From: Phylloscopus collybita
Taxonomy: Eukaryota > Chordata > Aves > Passeriformes > Phylloscopidae
Length of the DNA stretch: 64,000 nt
Direction of reading: 5' to 3'
Assembly (NCBI GenBank): GCA_027886175.1
Contig: JAJNNQ010000075.1
Span: 8,163,001-8,227,000, forward strand
In this document: positions 22,501-36,613 of the stretch, one piece after another
Layout of the letters: each line of letters begins with the position of its first letter
Position numbering within the stretch: the first letter of the stretch is position 1
Program-made: the position numbers and the translations under genes
Notes under the pieces: model-generated
The model's input: the letters and a program-made list of their open reading frames with translations, nothing else
The model's database searches: none
Told to the model about the DNA's origin: nothing

Positions 22501-24534
22501 CACACCATTTTCCAGATGATGAGTCTGGAGAAAACGAAACAGGTGTCTGGAACCATTTCTTCCTAGCAAGCATAGAAAACAACATTAACATTCTATTTAG
22601 TGCACACATTATTCGATGTAATCAACAAAATGACTTGAATATTGGCTCCAAAAAGCAAAAGGCTGGATAGAAAAATACATTTACACTGAGAAGCCAGTGT
22701 TTTGGCCCTTATTTGTGTGAAAATACTTTAAAACACTTTGCAGCTCTTGGGAAAAAATAATGGATTTTTCTTATTCATTCTCCCCAAGTATCCTTAGATA
22801 AGTGGTCATAATTTCTTTTCATGTGTAGATAATCAATGTTCTTAGCATCATCTCTAAGAATTCTATTAAAAGTGGCTTCTTAATGGTGGAATTCACCCCT
22901 ATAGAAGGACAAATTCAACCATACCCTTTGAAACGTTGCAGTAAAATAAAATTCTGCTGAAATCATGTTGATATTCTATAACCAACTCACGTAAACAGAA
23001 TATTGTTGAACATTACTATACATCTGAAATCCGTCTATACCATGTGCTCATATGCCTGTATGCCTATATTATACGTGCTTTTATATTACTGCATTAAAAT
23101 AGGCAGAAAGGTAAAACAGCAAAAAAATGCTAAGAACAAAAGGGCTAAAATGTGAGTCAAGAAGGAACGTGTTTCAGAGACAAATTTCACACCTTCAGTA
23201 GAGCTGGGAGAGCAGCCAGTGGCTGAAAGCAGAACCCCTGCCCAGTGACCATAATTCAGCTCATGAAAATTTCCTTTACCCAAATACTAAAGGGTTGTTA
23301 GCAAAATTGCTTAATTTTGTAGACAAGCAAATAAAACAATTATGGTTAAAAGTAACTAAAAAGAAAAAGGCTTAGAGCATAATTTTTCTGGTTGCTATTC
23401 AGATTTTATAATCAGGACTTGTGATTATTAGTCTGAAAATCCATCTGATGGTGGAGATTGGCATCAAAGGGCTTGAGGAAAAATGGTGAAAGAAAACAGG
23501 CCTATTTTCAGTAAAATTGAAACACCTGACAGGGTCCTACTTCTTTAGTGGATTGGTTTTAGTCCAGAAGCTGGGAGAAAAGAAAAAAAACAACAAACCA
23601 AACACTGTTTTTTATAACACACATTGGTTTTGCAGCTTGTTTCAAATATTTTGGTATCTCTACATTTTTACTGCACAAAGGGTAAGGAAAATTAGGCCAT
23701 CATGCAATCTGAGTCTCATTTGCTACACCTGCCACAAAACACTGATCTGTGTTTGCTACCTGTGCCAATGAGCAAGTACAAGAGGAGAGAATAGGCTTTA
23801 TTTCTAACCTTGTCTTTATCAACAACAGTCTTTCAACATCTTTTTATTTTCAGTTCTTAGAACTTCTTATCCCAGTATACTGAAACTAAAATTCCAAATC
23901 AGCCAAAGAAATGTTTTCTTCAGCTATTTTTCTTTAACCATAAACTTTGAGAGGTTTGAACATTATATTCAAGTACAATGCTGATCTTGTCCTCTAGAGT
24001 TATTTATAACAGCAGAGTGTTCTTTTATTTGGCTTTTCTGTGCAGATTTCTGCCTTCTGCTGAAGGTACTTTTTATATAATGAGCTCAAACTCAATCAGG
24101 ATCTTGTGAATAGTCGAAGGAACATTTTATTTGGTGTGTTGACATTTCACATTTTCTTTATTACCCTTTGTGAAATCTCTTTATCACAACAGTGAAACCT
24201 CATTTGAATGTTAAAGGCTTCTTTTTTCTTTCAATAATTTTTATGTTGAAGAGACAATGCCTTCTGTTTCTAGGCAGGCTACTTATTTTTTGAGATGGCA
24301 TGACATGAACCATTAATTATATCTATATTTACAGTACTCTAAAATGGTCTCCAAGACCTTTGTGTAGCTGTGTGTTCATATGTCACCACAATATAAATCT
24401 TTCAAATAGATGACTGCCAACAGACATTTATCTAACCCATTTTTAAAAACCTCTTAGTGAAGCATATTCCACAAATGCCATCCCTATATGTTATCTGTCT
24501 TAGAGTAAAAAAAAAGAAGGAATTCTAATAAGTA
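19593..24534. other. Unassigned; GC-richer block 19655-19925
   Basis: 19655-19925 is more GC-rich than its surroundings (C/T-rich, 'ccctccagggacagctgctc'), but I cannot place it in a family. The rest is AT-rich, with an A/C tract at about 22315-22375 and a perfect 20-bp palindrome at 22087-22106. No gene is supported. Confidence 0.45.
22087..22106. repeat. Perfect 20-bp palindrome
   Basis: ATACCCATATATATGGGTAT is its own reverse complement. No flanking element explains it. It could form a cruciform or bind a dimeric protein, but nothing in the sequence shows that it does. Confidence 0.85.
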
Positions 24535-24910
24535 TTGTGTGTCCTGCTAAAACAGTGATCCAAATAGGAGGCTTTGGAGGAGGCCCCTCCAAAGGGAAGG
24601 GGGCTGGAGAGGGACTTTTCACAGAGGGTTGTAGTCACAGGACAAGTAGGAATGGCTTTAAACTGAAGGTGGGGAGGTTTTGATTGGATATTAGGAAGAA
24701 ATTCTTTACTGTGAGGGTGGTGAGGCACCGGCACAGGTTACCCAAGAAGTTGTGGATGCCCCATCTCTGGAAGTGTTCAAGGCCAGGCTGGATGGGGCTT
24801 TGAGATACCAGGTCTAGTGGAAAGTGTCCCTGACCATGGCAATGGGCATGGAACAAGACAATTTTTAAGGTTCCTTCCAACTCAAACAAATCTATGATTC
24901 TATGATTCTA
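24535..24910 (+). mobile_element. CR1 LINE, 3' end
   Basis: 'attaggaagaaattctttact', 'ggtgaggcaccggcacaggt', 'ggaagtgttcaaggccaggc', 'ttggaaggttccttccaac'-type end and three 'tctatgattcta' tail units. An internal 9-bp inverted repeat (CTTTGGAGG / CCTCCAAAG, 24572-24594) lies near the truncated 5' side. Confidence 0.93.
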
Positions 24911-27900
24911 CAAAATATTTGTTGTCCTCCTCCCCTAAATACATAGAATAATGTATCACTGTCCTCCTCATAGTAGAAGTTGGCAGTTGCTTCTGCTTCT
25001 TCAAGCCCCAGATTTCCTGTAAACTTTTTAATTAAAGTGAAGTATGTCATGTGGATGGAAGGCAGAAAGAAAGGGAGGTCAGCTCTGGTTGCTAAAACTT
25101 GGAAAGGGTTTTGAAATGGGATGTTTTGATAGAAGTACTGTAGATACGTGTTGACACGAAAAATTGAAAGGTTAATAAGAGAAAATGTTTTTTTGATTGA
25201 CAGAGTAGAAACTAAGGAAAAAATGGAGACATTAACTTTATTCACAGTCACTCATCTAAGCTAAAGCTGTGTCAGAGTTCCAAGTCTTTATCCATTTGAG
25301 AAGATACAGCTCTGGTTATTGTACATTTGGAAGTATGTAATAGGAATATAGTGGGTTAAAACTGCTGAAGATATATGAGTGATTAAGAAAGGAAGAGTAT
25401 ATTGTGGCTGTCATAGGGGAATCTTGTACAGGACATCAAACTGAAATCTAAGCAGATCAAGCTCTCTGAGAGAAGCTGGTGAAGTTCTCCAAACAACCGA
25501 GCTTGAAATTAATAAACTCATCAAAATGTCACTCACTAGGGGGCTTTTGGAAAAAGAAGTCTGTCCATCCAATCCTTGGAATACACTAAGAAATCATTTA
25601 TTTAGTCAGATATTTTGTTGTGTTGGTTGGTTGGTTTGTTTTGTTTTGAGTAGGGAAATTTAAAACAGCAGATACCTGGAGATTTTATGATATCTTTTTT
25701 AATAAAGAAGAAATAATGATTAGAGAATGAAATATTTAGTACAGCCAGTGAAATGACAGTTTTGCAGCACTGAGACCATAAAGAAAGAACAATAAAAAGT
25801 TACAAAACAGTAGAGTGCAAGACAATGAACTTCAATCCAGTCACAGAATTGACAAATTAGGGCTTACGGGAGGCCAATGCACACAGAAAGTGTGTGGCAG
25901 CTCCTTAGAAGAGATATATTAAGGAGGATAATCAGGGTTGGGCAATGTACTTAGGGAAGTTACACAGAACTCAAAAAAGAAAAATCAAAGGGATTATCAG
26001 AGATTCTAAAGAAGCCAGAAGAGAGGAGAAAAAAATGGAATTCAACCTAAAAATAAGGGCGCTGAGGAAAAATGCAATATTAAACAAAAAATGGAGAGCT
26101 GCAATAAACCTCTTGGAAAAACAGTGGTATCCTTATCAATTTAACCTTTAAGAAACAAAAGGATAGATACAGTCTGCCTTAGTTAAAGAAAGGTGGGTGG
26201 CTTCAGCTATGCCGCTTCTCCTTTTCTGGAAAAAACCAGGCCCAGGTCTGTTAACCTTCCCTCAAAAAACACACCTCTCTTCCCTTTTCCCCATTAAGGC
26301 TTCCCAGTATAACAGTTGGGACCTCATAAACATGGAGTCATAGAGAATATTTACCCCTTTTCTTTCCTCACACACAGCACAGCCGTTAAAGCCACGCCAA
26401 CACGCACTCAGCCCTTCTGCCCCAGTGTGATTTCATTGGCTCACATCAGATTTGCAATGTAAGGTGTTGTGTACAGTTTGACTTCATTCCACTGGGAGGC
26501 CATCCTAATATTTCATCAGTACATGCTTGATTCCAGCATTTATTAATTGAAACGCCACACACAGAAACAAATGGACTGCAGTACCTCCCAGTAAAATACA
26601 GGCATTTTTCACCAATCACTTGCACAAATACAATGATTTTATCTAGAAAATTTTTCCCATGCTATTTTACAGGAATATAAAGGGAGACAGTGTCAAACCC
26701 TTAAAAATTCAAATTTATAAATTATCTGCAATGCAAATTGAATTGACTATCTGCACCTCCTTTGTCTGCCTCCCACAACAACAAATTAGAATAATTTTAT
26801 TTGACTTGTTTTGAAAATTCCATGCTGGCTGTATTTTACTACATTATTATTATTATAGTTTATGTAATAATGATGTGTTAAAGTCTCATTCCAACAGTCT
26901 AAGTGAGGCTGAGCCATCTGAATTTCTCTGTGAGATCCCTCTTTCTTTTTAGAGATGATCAGAAATTTTTCTCTCCTCGGTTCTCACTACCACCCAATCC
27001 TTGAGTGGTACCAAAGATGACAAAAAATGATGAGGTGACTTAGCCAGCTACTCCTTTAAGCACCACAGACTGAATTGCAGAAGAACTGTTCAGCTGTTTA
27101 TTCCTTAAATAATCCCTAATGTTTTTCCTCTCTTTCTTCATTCTGTCTTTATTGAACCTCATTCTGACTTTGTCTCATATGCCACTTTAAAGGAGGTAGA
27201 CTGCACTGTAGCTCACTATGTGTCACTAGGTTTTTTCCAGGAGTTTCTTTACCATCTGGTAATGAACTTCTGTTTTCTTTGGGGTTTGTTTGTTTGTTTT
27301 TGGTTTTTTTTTCCTCTTGCTTCAGAAGTATTTATATGGATTTTTCTTTCCTTCACTAAGAATAACTTTGCATATTTTTCTGGTTTTCTTTTCTCTTCTC
27401 ACAATATGTTATCCATTTATGTTCATTCTTAGTCACTTTTACAATTTTTAAATAATGGTATTTTCAAACCTTTTAAGGGCTCTTAATTCAACCACAACCA
27501 CTATGTTTTGCTTCCTACCTGTCTTTTTCACTTTCTAGATAAATCTAAATCTAGATTTTAGATGTACATTTCTAGATGATACAATCCCTATCAGATCACC
27601 AGCCTGCTTTGAATTGGACTATGCTCCCCAGACATCCTACCTACCTCTTTGCACACCAGGCAAACAACATCCTTCCTAGCTTTACTCTACAGATCCTTTT
27701 CACACATCCTTAAAGTAGTGAACGCTATTCTTCATTTTCTCAAAAATTACCACTTACCTTTGGACCCTCCATCAGTTCCTCCTAATTAGCTGGAAAGAAA
27801 GCTGAAACAGTCATTCTTCTAGTTGTTTCTCTAGCTCCCAAAGGGGGGAAAAAGAGGGAGAGCCAAACCAAAACCAGTACATTCCAACACTTGATGGATA

Positions 27901-28079
27901 ATTATACTGCTTTAAAATTTTTCTAAAGAAAGCTGATGTTCTCCATCACTATCAGAAAGTTCTTTTGGACGCTGCTGTTGTTCAAAAACCTCTTAATTCA
28001 GCAGATTAGAACATACCATCTCACACATTATGAGGACATGGGGTGGTGTGTAGATTTAGTTAAACTACAACAAGGCAGT
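24911..28079. other. Unassigned AT-rich sequence
   Basis: No CR1, LTR or gene recognised. The longest frame here (119 codons, 24892-25251 minus) starts inside the CR1 tail and shows no family resemblance. Confidence 0.45.
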
Positions 28080-28805
28080 AGCCTGAGGTCCAGAATAGTG
28101 GTTGGCTCCAAAATCCTTTTCTATGTTTGGTAGGTTCCAGTTTACCCCTCCCTGAAACCTGTCCTTCAAAGTGTAATCCCTTCCTCTACGCTGCCAATCC
28201 CCGATAAATCCCCACCCTAATGTCCAGAAAGTACTGTCAAACCCCTCCTTTGTAGGTGTCAATCTGTCTCAAGCACAGCCCCTCCTTCTGGAGAGTTCTT
28301 TGTTACTCGATGGTTTATTGGTGTATCAGAGCTAGCCACTCCCTTTGGGTTTCCCTACTGGTTTGAGTTAAATCCATTATATCCTGGATCCCTCCCATAG
28401 AACCTCCTGATTGGTTTGTTCCTGTTACACACCCTCTTCTCCTCCCCCCTTTATAGGTGTGTGCACAGAGTGCTCCAGAGATTTGTCCCGGACTTACCCT
28501 GAGAGATACAGTGTGTCCCAGGTTGAGTTCCCTTTGACTCTGCTTCTGTTCCCCTTCTTTGGATGAGGACAATAAACAGATTCCTTGGGATCTAAAGCAG
28601 ACAGAGTCGCCTCTTTCATTTCTTGTCCCACACCATCGATGCAGCTGCAGATCTCATCCCTCCATGATTTCCCTCACAAGACCGGCCGGCAGCCTCCCCG
28701 GTCTGCACGCCCTGCCAGCTCTCTCCAGCTCCAGGGGTCACCCCTGTCGGTCACAGCCCTCTGAGAATTGCTGAGCTAGTGAGCCAGATGCTCCTCTGGG
28801 ACAGG
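28080..28805 (+). mobile_element. Putative solo LTR, limits approximate (LTR-F)
   Basis: Pyrimidine-rich, CpG-containing block unlike its flanks: repeated 'cccctcc' segments, a TATA-like 'ctttatagg' at about 28449, AATAAA at about 28571, then a GC-rich end. Layout and some wording ('ttccttggga', 'gagctagtgagcca' against 'gagctagtgggtga') resemble the better defined LTR at 39154-39726. I could not find a flanking duplication, so both ends may be off by tens of bases. Confidence 0.55.
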
Positions 28806-30877
28806 AAATCGAAAGGCTTTTTATTCAAAAGGTCTTGCTTTTTTATTCGTGCTGTACAGACCTGACTGTGTACTGTTCCTTATGTGAATACATGGATATT
28901 GAGATTAATGGTGGGTTTTCCCAACAATTCTTTCTGTAGCCTGAAGGAGGGGTAGCTGACTCCCAGTGTTTGGCAGAGGCCAGGTAACTGTTGAGATCAC
29001 AGGGCTCTGTGTGACTTTGGGAGGAGACAGTGGCTGGGTACCAGCCTGCGAAAGGAGAAGTCTAGGATCTCACTCGCTGTCAAGAACTTGTGAATATTTT
29101 GCAGTTAAGAGTTATTGAAGATAAAATCCCCCACAAAAACCAGTGTTAATTATCTTCACAGGAAAATGAGAGCTGAGGACTTACCCTAGGGGTTAACATT
29201 CCCTGCCAGGGCATCTCAAGAGTTCAGGTCTTGTTTTAACTACTCTCGTATTACATTCTGAGAAAACCTGAGTCATTCCTGGAACTGCAAAGGGATCTGA
29301 TGTTCTCAAGTGCTACTGAGAATCCCACCACTTTCCTTGGACCAAATTTTTAGCCCCTAACTCTAAGTCACTTTCATTTTCATTGGAGTTTCTCTAGCAT
29401 TTAAATTACATTCAATTTTGTCAAAGCTCTTAGCTGCCTGAGATACTGTTCAGAGCTTGTATCAGTGCACGTGAGAGAAAGGAGGGGGAAAATGAGATGT
29501 TTCCCTATTTTAGTAGTGTTGTTACTAATCTCCCAGGCTCTTCCACTTGCATCCAATGCCACATATTCATCTGGGATGAAACAGTTCTCTTAATTTCAAA
29601 TCTAACCTCTGCTCTTCCTTGACTGAAGACCTGCTCACTGACTAGACAACAGTTTTGTTGCCTTGTGAGACAGAAGATAAGGCTGTCCTTTACTTACACT
29701 ACAAGGAGGCTTTTTCACCTTTCTTGCAACAGTTATATTTGGGACAGATGGGACTCTTCTCTGTTAAAACGCCAAACTTTTTCCTTTTCCAAGCCAAAGA
29801 GTATGGAAGTGACATTCATGTTATTCACATGTTTTCAACAGTCTCCTTATCCTAGATACTGCCTCAGAAGATTAAAAAAACCCCAGAATGCTGATTTAAA
29901 GATTAAACCAGGAAGCAATTTTAGAGTCCCTCTAGGGTCATGCTTTGAATTTTAATTCCTACAAAAGGAAAATTAATCAGACCTGAACTTTTTAGTCTTA
30001 CAACTGGAAGGGAACACATTTTAAAAGAACGAAGATAAAGCATTTCTGAACAGCTATGATTCAGACATGGTATGGAAATGCCACTAATTTGATAAGTATT
30101 TATGATGCTTCATATGACATTAGTAAATCTGCCTGAAGGTTTTTTATTTTTTGGCAGGAACAGTAATGGTTGTAAGCAATTCAGATTTATAGTACCTCAA
30201 TGTGTTTTAGAGAAATAGGAAAGAGACTGTAAATGGCTGTATGTGAATGTTGGTGCATTTGGATTAGGAAGTTTGAATTGGGTAGTTTGGACTTCACAGT
30301 GAGATGCTAAGCCATCCCTTTAAGCAATTCCCATGCTAACTGCCTTAGATGGCTGACACAAAATGAGAATGGCCTAGGAACTATAAGTTTTATAAAATGT
30401 TGTTCATTCCCATCCTGGACTCTTTCTTGCACCCTCAACTTTGAATGTAGTCAGGTGAAGGAAGGAATTTAGGGACAAAAAAAAAAATAAGCTGTAGAGT
30501 TACTTAATGGCAGAGACCATATTCAAATAAGTCAGGATTTGACACTGAAAAAAATTAATCATTCATTTCAATGCAGAAGATGGTGAGAAAGGACTGAGTT
30601 ACAGTCTTGGTTACAACATTGGTTCTGTGAAAGCAGGGAGGGGTCAGATGATTGAGAAGCAAATAGCAAGTTGTTCAAACTCAAGTTACAGGTAATGGAA
30701 CAGAAAGGAATAACTGTGACCAGGCTAGGTAACTCTTTTAAGATGCTGTTCAGTAGAGTAACAGTGGTGTTTGGTCTGCTTTCCAGAGCAGGAACTTGTG
30801 GAATTCTTTGTGGAATTCTGTTCCACTCACCATTGCTACCTCTGGTCAGATCAGGAAGCAGCATCAGAGTTTGTAGA
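28806..30877. other. Unassigned sequence
   Basis: No recognised element or gene. Short open frames (98 codons or fewer) show no family features. Confidence 0.45.
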
Positions 30878-31270
30878 TAGGATCATAGTCATGGAATGGT
30901 TTGGGCTGGAAGGGACCTTAAAGATTATATAGCTCCAACTCCCCTGCCATGGGCAGGGATACTTTCCATGAGACCAGGTTGCTCAAAGCCCCACCCAGCT
31001 TGGCCTTGAACACTTCCAGGAATGAGGCATCCACGACTTCTCTGGGCAACCTGCCTCAATAGGGAAGTAGTAAAGAATATTAAAGAACTACTCATAGTAA
31101 AGAATTTATTTCTAATATCTAATCTAAACCTACCTTCAGGTTAAAGCCATTCTTCCTTGTCCTATCACTGCATGCCCTTGTGAAAAGCCTCTCTTCATCA
31201 TTTTTGTAGCTCTCTTTAGGTACTGACCCTCTGCAATAAGGTCTCCCTGAAGTCTTCTCCAGGCAGAGCA
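30878..31270 (-). mobile_element. CR1 LINE, 3' part, inverted
   Basis: Opens with 'atcatagtcatggaatggtt' and 'gggctggaagggacctta', then 'ctcccctgccatgggcaggg', 'gccccacccagcttggcctt', 'taaagccattcttccttgtc', 'ctccctgaagtcttctccag'. The segment 31060-31105 contains a small local duplication (tagtaaagaat twice, 31064 and 31096). Beyond 31270 CR1 identity is lost. Confidence 0.9.
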
Positions 31271-34200
31271 GCTGGGCTGTGGTTTCTGATGTGTGTATGA
31301 ACAAACTGTGCCAGAATATACGGAGTGTTACCTCCTCCAGCACCCACAGGGAGTGGCCAAGCTCTGAGCTGACCCTCAGCTTTCTGTCCCTGCTGATGGT
31401 GTTACCTGCAAGGCCAAACACTGGGGCTGCTTCTGCCCCACTGCTGTGCAGGCACACAGCAGCAGCTGACAGTACTGAGGGTGATATCTGCCCTGGATAT
31501 CATCTGGATAACAGCCCGATGGAGATGCTCTCCATTTGACCCACCCCTATTCAAACCAAGCATTTCCAAAAGCATGTGGGTACTTTCAGCACCTAACTGT
31601 AGTTCCAGTTAAGCAAAACTTGAACAGGACTCACCCCCGAGGACCTAATTTTCTTGAAAAATGAAGGGCAACTTAACTTTTCCCTTAACTATTTTCCTTG
31701 AATTCATAGTGCTCAGTAAACAAGACATCCAAAATAATTTACAATAATTGTTGGAAATATATACTGTGGGCTTGTGAATTCTTAAGAATGTTTTACCTCC
31801 CCAGTGATGGAGGTGTTGTCTTGTACTTCTGTCACCATGTTAGTGTTGTTTAGCTGAATTATATTCAGAACAAACATGAATGACAGCCTTTAGCTATGTG
31901 AAAACAGACTGTCATCCAGAAAGATGAAGTTCTCTTTGCTCTGAGCCAGATTATAAAACTACTTACAGGGTATTTTCTGATTCACTTGAGTGGCTGCACA
32001 GTTATAGCCTTGGTGAGACTTAATTTTCACAAACATCTCCAAGAATAGTAAATTATTCATTATCAAGACCTTTTCATTAGACAGCTGACATATTATGAGC
32101 TCTTCTCTCTACTCTGATGAGAGATAAATAGAAGTTCATTACACCGGGAATGAGAAAAGAATAGTTGTTTGGCACCTAAATTCCATTTAATTCTATAAAT
32201 ACTAAGCATCATTCATAACCTATTATTAGAAACCTGAGTTTGAGATTCAGGGCTATATGTTCCACTCAAGTGATTTAGTTTCCTTCCCAACTTCAGTCAT
32301 GACAGTAACTGTTAATTCTATCTAAATGAACAGTATTAAAAGAAAGCAAAATATATTAGAACAAAACATAACTGTTCTTCCTCTATGAACTATTATAAAT
32401 CAGAAAAAATGCTTAAAGCACCAGAATTATCATCATCTGAATCACATGTATTCCAGGTATTACCTTCCTGGAAATGTATAATCAAGGTGGAAGTGTGCAA
32501 CATTCAGCAGCACAGAACATGGTAGTCATTAGTAAAAGGTTGATTTGTCAAGTGAACATAAGAAGCTGAGAGAAATAAAACAATCTACAAAAAAACCCTA
32601 ATTACTTTAAAATTAAATAATCTTCCTTTTCTTATTTTAAACAATAATAACCCTCAAGAAATCAGTTTGGATCAAATTTAAAAGATGTCTTAATTTTTCA
32701 GCTTTTTTTAATATACTTCTAAAAATAAAACCAAGCTGAATTTTAAAATGTATGGTATTTCCAAATAAAAAGTCAAACTGTTTCCACCACTATATGAGAA
32801 ATAATTTTTAAAAAAATAAATTATTTTTATATTAAAAAAATTTGCCCAATTTGAATAAAATTCATATTTATTCTCTGTTATTCTAAAATTGCCGTTTTCA
32901 GCAAATATGCTATTTCTGACAAAACATTCCAACAACCTCTATTTCTGTTCCCCTGCTACATATTTCTGTCAAAATTAATGATCATATCCTGGTGCTCTCC
33001 CTGGATTATTCCTAATGAGTTGATCTGATTTATAGTGGGTTGATGATCAATAGCTTGGGGCAGAGCATGCAAGAAATCCCTTGGGAGTTTGCAAATTGTC
33101 AAACTGATGAAGAAGACTGCTTGTAGGTTGTGTTTATGACTCCCATATTATTTTTAGGAACTGTTACTGTCAAACCCTTAAAGCCATTATGTCTCTTCCA
33201 TGTTTATCTTTACACAGGAATGTAAGTAATTACTGATTTACAAATGTGTACCTGCTATAACATCTCATACTAAAACATTGTTTGTGCATTTTCAGTACTC
33301 ATCTCCTTGCACCCTTGTTATTCTTTCTTTCAGCAAGAGTTGATTTCCTCTGAAGGAAATCACTTTTTTTCCACTGTGTTGGAGAGAGAAAAAAAAAAAA
33401 AAGCTATTTTCTGCAGATTATGGGCCCATTTCATTAAAAAACTAGTTGCATAAACCAGCCAAATGTTCCAAAACACTGAAAAATTTTGGAGCCTCTTTTG
33501 GAGATTAACCATCCAAATGTTAATTTACACATTATATTTCTTCAAATAACTTTTCCATATTATGATAAAAAAATCAAAACCAAACAAAAACAAAAAACCA
33601 CCAAGCCCCCCAAACAAACAAACAAAAAACCCACAACACCAATTAAAAAAAAAAAAAATCCCCCAAAATAACAAAGTAGCAATTTTAGATCCCAGTTGAT
33701 CCAGAAGGTTTAGCTTCATTCACCTCATTTGATGATTTTAATGTGAATGAGCCCACTGAATAGCTTTGCTGAACAGGATTTCCTCATTGAAGTTCCATAG
33801 ATCTTGAGCTTTTAAGGGACAGACATTAAAATACAGCAAAGGGTGGAGAATATACATTCTACTTCATTTAAAGAAGTGGGAACTGGTGAGGTATTTCTGA
33901 TCTCATAGCATGGATTGAGGTAAAGACCTCAGAGAATCTGATCCTCACTGTAAACTTCTTTTTCAAAAATCAGACCTATCTTCATGCCCTACTTTTGACA
34001 TTAAAAAGTAAAAACAAAATTAAAAATTGTTCTCTTAAACAAAAGTAATTTGAAAGTAATTTGACTCATGCAGTTTCCATCTCATGCTTAGCAGAGCTGT
34101 TAACAGCAATTTCAGTGGATTCTGGAAAAACACAAAGAATATTTCAAAGCCCACAACCCAATTAAATACCCTCACCAGGCTATCCAAGCAAGAACATCTA

Positions 34201-35999
34201 CCGATTGTATCTTGTCTTTGAATCAGATATCAAATACCTGCTTGTATCAGCCAAAAGAAGAAAATAATTTCAGACTGAGAAATGGGAGTATAATGTTCTC
34301 CTTTCAGTGACAAGATAATACTACAGTAATCACACACAGTTGTTCTCTAGGTGCACAGAAAAGAAGAAGATCTGAAGCACCCAGTCTGTATTAAATAAGA
34401 AATGACATTCAGCTACTGATATGTCTTAATATGTCATCCTGGTACCATTCATTGACTTGCCATTGCAAATACGCAGATGTAAGTCAGTGAATATGCACTG
34501 GAGATGGATATCACCATGGCTGGATTTTTTCTGAACTCAGTTCCTGACCCTCAGGATTTTCTGAGTTGTTGTTGTTATTTTTTTGTTTTGCATTTTGTGT
34601 GTGTGTGTGTGTTTTTGTTTGTTTGGTTTGGATTTTGGTTTTTTTTGGGGGGGGGGGGGTGGGATGTGCATGGGTGTTTGTTTCATTTTGTGGTAGTTTC
34701 TGGTGTTGTTAGGTTGTCTTGGAGGGGTAGAGATGTTTTTTCTAGTCCTTTATTATTAGTTAAATATAGCTCTTTAAAAACAGATGACTACAATATAGAC
34801 TAATATCCTCCTGGATAGTATATATTTTAAAGTGTTTGGCAATTCTCAAAATAGACTGGAAGTAATTCAGTTCCAAAAGATTTATATTTAATTATTTTAT
34901 TAAGATTTAATTTTTTTCCAAAAAATTGAAATTCAATTTAGGCTCAAAGGAGACTTCCAAACACATGTTCATCAGAACTGCAACAAGAGTACAGCTTATT
35001 AAATGAGGTAAACACAAGAGTTAATGAAGGCTCTAGAATATTGGTGAAATGTTCAAGTCTTTATAGGAATGTCAAATTTTGAGTATTACTGGCAGACCAG
35101 CTATGTACTTCTGAAGTTTAAACAATGACTACAATAAAATTTTCATTATTTTGTACACTGACAAAACTCTGCAAATAATTTCTGCTGATTAAGTCTATTT
35201 TCTCTGACACTTGTACAAGAAATATTTTATGTACTCAAGAGGCTCTCAAAATGTTATTTCTAGTTGGAAATTGAGATTAAAAATGTCACTCAGCAGCAAC
35301 AACAGAAGCTATTGCATTGTCTGGATGGTACAGATTATTGCTAATGGAATACAGCAGGCAAACTTTCACAGTATGATCAGTGCATTTTATGCAGTGGAAA
35401 TGAAAACCATCACTGCTCTTGTTCAATAGCTATTCTTTTGGAAAGATTGTCTGTTTATGAAGCGGAAAATAACCAAGCAGAAATACCAGTGACAGTGAGT
35501 AGATGACTTTTAAACTTTTATTCCGCACATTTTTACAGACTCATCAGATGCAAAAGTATCTTTTTACACAGAAGAGAAACATAATTCTCTTCACTACTTA
35601 AACTACTGCTCACTGCTGAACAGCAATGAAGCAGGTATGTTCATCGGTCACTCAGCTGGTGACTTGACACCTGGACAACACAAATGACACTTTCTGTCAT
35701 TTCCATAAAGGAGATCAAGATAGTCCATGATCTTTTTGTCTGCATATCTTTCTCCCTGTGATAACAATGATCAGAGAGAGAGTATGGTTTCTAAGGCTGA
35801 TTGGACTTGATTCTATTGTCACTACAATAGAATAGACCCAACATGTGTCCAGCAAGCCTGAAACTAATGCTGTGCAGGAGTGTCTATTCTCACCAAATTC
35901 AGTGTATAGAAAAAGGGGAGAAATAAACAAGACAGATTAAAAACCTCATTGATTTCAATACTCACCCAAGAACTTACTTAAAAAAATATTTCAAAGTCA
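31271..35999. other. Unassigned; several low-complexity patches
   Basis: 31271-31545 is GC-richer and not identified. Further right: an A13 run near 33390, an A/C tract at 33570-33662, and a T/G patch at 34560-34720 with a short (GT)n and a run of 13 G (34647-34659). The rest is AT-rich. No gene is supported. Confidence 0.45.
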
Positions 36000-36526
36000 C
36001 TGTAAGTCAGTATCCTCTCACACTGGCACAACAGAGAGGCTGCCAGGTGTCAGAGGCTGTCCTTGTTGTCCCTTCCCCACAACAAGGACATTCACTGCAC
36101 ACACCCAGGGGTGTCACAAAGGCCCCAAGAGCACAGCCATCAGGCCAGAGGTCAGTGCCAGAGGGGAACCAATGCCATCCCACAGGAGGAGATCTCGGCA
36201 AGCAAAGCCTCCAAGGGTTATGTCAGCCCATTTACCCTGCAGTGCTTGGACAAGTGGTGAGTGCACATGTGGCAGGGAGGCTGGGCTGGGGACAAGGGCC
36301 AGGACAAAAACGCTGCATGCAGGGACAGGCCCTCACTGGAGAGCCTTGGGCAGGGCACATTGCTGCCACTGCTGGGGCAGCAGGACAGGCCCTGCTGCCT
36401 GCCAGTTCTCTGGGGACCTGTCCTCCCTGCCACCAGATCCTTGGAACTGGCATGCTTGCTGCCCCGACTGCCAGCTGCATCTCTCCCAGCACCATTCAAG
36501 GCCTTCTCTCCATCCTCGTGCAGACC
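36000..36526 (+). other. GC-rich 5' flank of the ITPRIPL1-like pseudogene
   Basis: A GC-rich block in sharp contrast to the AT-rich DNA on its left. It runs straight into the remnant start codon at 36527 and is therefore probably old promoter/5' UTR sequence duplicated along with the gene. The long overlapping frames on both strands are a by-product of base composition and show no family resemblance. Confidence 0.45.
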
Positions 36527-36613
36527 ATGGATTCCTGGTAACTGTGGTTCTTGTCCTTGCAAAGCCTTGCCTAGTACCCATGGCCTGTGGGTGATGTTTG
36601 GATAAGGGGACAC